From contig MNCI01008022.1 in NCBI GenBank assembly GCA_015680685.1, positions 90,362-154,361 on the forward strand: a stretch of DNA of 64,000 nt. Direction: 5' to 3'. The position numbers were made by a program, and so were the translations under genes. The DNA comes from Gnetum montanum. Taxonomy: Eukaryota; Streptophyta; Gnetopsida; Gnetales; Gnetaceae. The notes beneath the pieces were generated by a model. The model was not told the origin of the DNA. It saw nothing but the letters and a program-made list of their open reading frames with translations, and ran no database searches. Shown here piece after piece: positions 61,801 through 64,000 of the stretch (positions are counted from its first letter, which is position 1; every line of letters begins with the position of its first letter).

Positions 61801-62446
61801 TAGACCAGCTTAAAACACACAAGAAATGTAGGACAACAGATAATGATATGTTTGAAAATGCCATGGGTAACATTATTTGTTTTGACGTAAACAAAATTGC
61901 CATGATAATGTTGTATAACAATTATGTTAACTAATGCGTAACAAGTCATAGGGCCATGACAAGCTTATTTATAATAGAAGCTCCAGGTCACGAGGGCAAA
62001 TCTTGTGGTGTTCTTATAACTCTCTGGCTGTGAACCTTGGGTGTTCAATTATTACATTTTAATTCATTTTATGCATTGAATTTTATTCACTTTGGTCATT
62101 GCTCTAGATTGAATGTTGGTGGATATCATGAAGTTCATGGCATTGGTGATCTTGAAAATCGAGCTTTCTCTGGCTGAAGTTCAATGCCGCCAGATTTTTT
62201 CCTTAAAAAAGTTAGTTTAGTTTCCTTCTCCTACACACATGAATCCATTGTTTGATTTGAATGTTGTCAGGTGGCGGTTGTGGAGTTGGTTTAGGCATTG
62301 GATGGGGTTTTGGTGCTGCCTATGGCACTCATTATGTGAACTCAAGAATAGATTTTGAGGGTATTGATTATGAGAAAGTCACAACCGTTGATGACAAGGA
62401 TAAATCTAAACTACTAATACAAGAAACCCACAAACATGAGGAGTAG
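55806..62446 (+). CDS. Small glycine-rich hydrophobic plant protein, 4 exons, intact
   Basis: Exons are 55806-55845, 55969-56013, 56117-56149 and 62271-62446. They add to 294 bases, 97 residues and a TAG stop. Every intron is GT-AG and each junction splits a Gly codon in the same phase (one base before, two after). The chain starts [14 protein letters not shown] and continues as alternating Gly/hydrophobic blocks ([35 protein letters not shown]). It ends in a charged, likely soluble tail rich in Asp/Lys/Glu. The glycine-zipper pattern suggests one or two membrane-inserted hairpins. It looks like a conserved family of small plant glycine-rich proteins, but I cannot name it and no biochemical role is known to me. 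The last intron is 6.1 kb and full of retroelement debris. Confidence 0.85.
56150..58030. other. Intron 3 of the glycine-rich gene, left part
   Basis: AT-rich sequence without coding signal. At 57480-57523 there is an (A)nG microsatellite, with runs of 8-12 A separated by single G. No mobile element is recognised here. Confidence 0.35.
58030..60200 (-). mobile_element. RTE-type LINE in intron 3, decayed
   Basis: Read on the minus strand, an EN/RT-linker stretch comes first ([33 protein letters not shown]). Then the RT core appears with [20 protein letters not shown], and then [20 protein letters not shown] and [13 protein letters not shown]-terminal traces reach about 58050. The same family is seen at 19.0 kb. 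It lies antisense to the host gene. Stops and shifts are frequent. Confidence 0.75.
60470..61500 (-). mobile_element. Ty1/copia remnant: PBS, gag, zinc knuckle
   Basis: The minus strand reads TGGTATCACTGTG near 61493, like a copia tRNA-Met PBS (TGGTATCA). Gag-like frames follow: [28 protein letters not shown], then [20 protein letters not shown] and [10 protein letters not shown] damaged CCHC knuckle ([13 protein letters not shown]) lies near 60550. A copia LTR would lie to the right (about 61500-61980), but only one copy is present and its outer end is not clear. No pol is seen. Confidence 0.55.
61501..62270. other. Intron 3 right part; possible copia LTR
   Basis: This sequence has no coding signal. 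The left half may be the LTR of the copia remnant. A near-palindrome (gatagcgaaaaaaccagatcgctat) sits at about 61501-61525 next to the PBS. Confidence 0.3.
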
Positions 62447-62880
62447 CTTGCTTAGACAGCCAAGGCAAGCCTTAATTTTCAATTTTCCTATGTATCATGA
62501 TCAAATATAGGGTTATTATTTCAAATATTTTTGGAATAATTTTTTAAAACTGAAACCGTGACTTAAGCATGTTTCATGTTTCAGGATGTTTTTGACTGGA
62601 TTTAAATTTATATTCTTAAGATATGTCATCAATTTTTTATTCTCTTATCATGTGTGCATGTTTCAAAGCATATATTATCATTATTTTGTGGAGAGGCCAA
62701 CTAGTCACAGAAAGTAAATAATCATTATCGTCATAACATGGGAGAAAAGATGAACTTTTTGTCAGAATTAATATGGTTATGTATTGGCTGGACTTTATTA
62801 CAGAAAATAAATAATTATTGTCATAAGGCTGGGCCAAGAGATGAAATTTTTTCATCACAATTATTATAGGTAGACAGGCA
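62447..62880. other. 3' flank of the glycine-rich gene
   Basis: Probable 3' UTR and spacer. No gene is seen. Two diverged copies of a 'taaataatyattrtcrtaa' type stretch (62715-62735 and 62805-62827) hint at a local duplication. Confidence 0.3.
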
Positions 62881-64000
62881 TTATTGACCACAATAGTATC
62901 CTCTATTTTCTTAAGAACCACTACGAAACCCTTTTTGCAGCTATCCCAATGGACATCTCTTTGTTCAATGCTACAACCCCTGATTATCCTCGCCTTATCA
63001 ATCCCACTACGCTACAAAGTCTTGACGTTGATATCACTCTGGCGGAGTTACAGGAGGCTTGTTCCAAGTTAAGTCGGGGAAAGCCTCTTGGTTATGATGG
63101 TTTTCCTGTGGAATTTTTTCAAAATCATTGAGATTTGGTGGAAAAGGATCTTTTGTAGGTCATTAACGAGGCTCTCTTAATTGGTTCCCTTGGGCCCAAT
63201 CTAAATCAAGGGGTAATTCGTCTCCTCCCCAAGTCTGGGGATCTAACCGATATCTCCAATTGGCATCCCATAACTCTTTTCACTGTAGTGTATAAAATTT
63301 GGGCGAAGTGCCTTGCCTTACGGTTGAAAAAAAATTCTTGGCCAGATCATATCTCCCCAGCAAATAGGATTTGTTCTTGGTAGATATATTTTAGACAATG
63401 TGGTTGCGGCGTGGGAAGGTCTCAAGTGGGCTGAGGATGATGGACAAGATATTCTCCTTGTGAAACTTGATTACGCCAAAGCTTAGGACAACATTAAGTG
63501 GGATTTTATCTTGCAGACTATGACCAAACTTGGTTTTGGACCTAAGTTCTTGCATATGGTGAAATGCTTATTCTCAGATGCTACAACAAGAATAGCCACT
63601 ACCTTTGGCATTACCTCTCCTTTTCCAATACATAGGTTAGTGCGGCAACGTTGTCCTCTCGCCCCCTATCTCTTTATCATCGCATAAGACTTTTTTTGTC
63701 ATCAAATTAACCTGGACATTCAAACTAAAGTTCTCACTGGGGTCTGCCTTTCTTTCTCTCAACAATAGCTTCTCAATATGCACTTCGTCGATGACTCTTT
63801 TTTTCTAGTTCAAAACACAGCCGCCAATTTGCATCGCCTCTTATCACAAATATGTGACCAACTATAATTGGAAGCGGCTTCAGGATCAAGACATCGTTAA
63901 GATTCTGGGAATTCCTTTTCGTTTTAGAGGTTCAACCTCTATTCTTTGGGAGCAGGTTATTTATCGAATTCAAAAGAAACTTGACAAATGGAAAACTAAA
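62880..64000 (+). mobile_element. L1-type LINE (RT domain), runs off the right edge
   Basis: Plus-strand frames give FNATTPDYPRLINPTTLQSL and LSRGKPLGYDGFPVEFFQNH. Then follow GVIRLLPKSGDLTDISNWHP, LFTVVYKIWAKCLALRLKK, GRYILDNVVAAWEGLKWAED and LVKLDYAKA-DNIKWDF. Next are LVRQRCPLAPYLFII and HFVDDSFFLVQN (the YADD box as FVDD). This is the standard plant L1 order. Several in-frame stops and shifts (for example near 63131 and 63330) show that the copy is inactive. Confidence 0.85.

Overview
This is nuclear DNA from a seed plant. The compartment is TE-dense and CpG-poor, introns reach several kb, and many old retroelements are riddled with stops. The very large, retroelement-filled introns suggest a gymnosperm-like giant genome (conifer, cycad or Ginkgo type), but the lineage is inferred. 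One assembly gap is present (28003-28138).

Two host genes can be read exon by exon. On the minus strand, 17441 to 3898 encodes an intact 379-residue PROPPIN/WIPI-type WD40 protein of the ATG18b type (autophagy). It has 11 phase-consistent exons, and two large introns carry LINE debris. On the plus strand, 55806 to 62446 encodes an intact 97-residue glycine-rich hydrophobic protein in 4 exons. Its 6.1-kb last intron holds an RTE-type LINE and a copia remnant.

Region by region: 1-3300 holds two related LTR elements. D (minus, running off the left edge) interrupts the LTR of E (plus). 3898-17441 is the ATG18b gene. 18930-20040 is LINE debris. 20041-53563 is a large nest. Element A (minus) is inserted in a LINE with a perfect 5-bp target duplication (ctatg). 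Inside A lie element B (minus, 22797-30970, 794-bp LTRs, near-perfect 5-bp duplication) and element C (plus, 33307-52555, about 19 kb). The interrupted LINE resumes at 53569 and ends near 55138. 55806-62446 is the glycine-rich gene. An L1-type LINE fills 62.9 kb to the right edge.

A, B, D and E form one family: TGATGA...TCATCA LTR ends and a primer-binding site like the 3' end of tRNA-Asp; where the internal region is visible (A, B) it holds gag plus a second, non-gag ORF and no recognisable pol. C is a Ty3/gypsy element of Tat-like organisation with gag, protease, RT, RNase H, a second RNase H-like domain and integrase, all decayed. Between C's protease and RT lies about 3.6 kb of antisense coding sequence interrupted by short GT-AG introns with matching phases. 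It ends in the same proline-rich tail as the sense, intron-free extra ORF of B. This extra-ORF family, intron-bearing when antisense and intron-less when sense, is the most interesting feature of the window.
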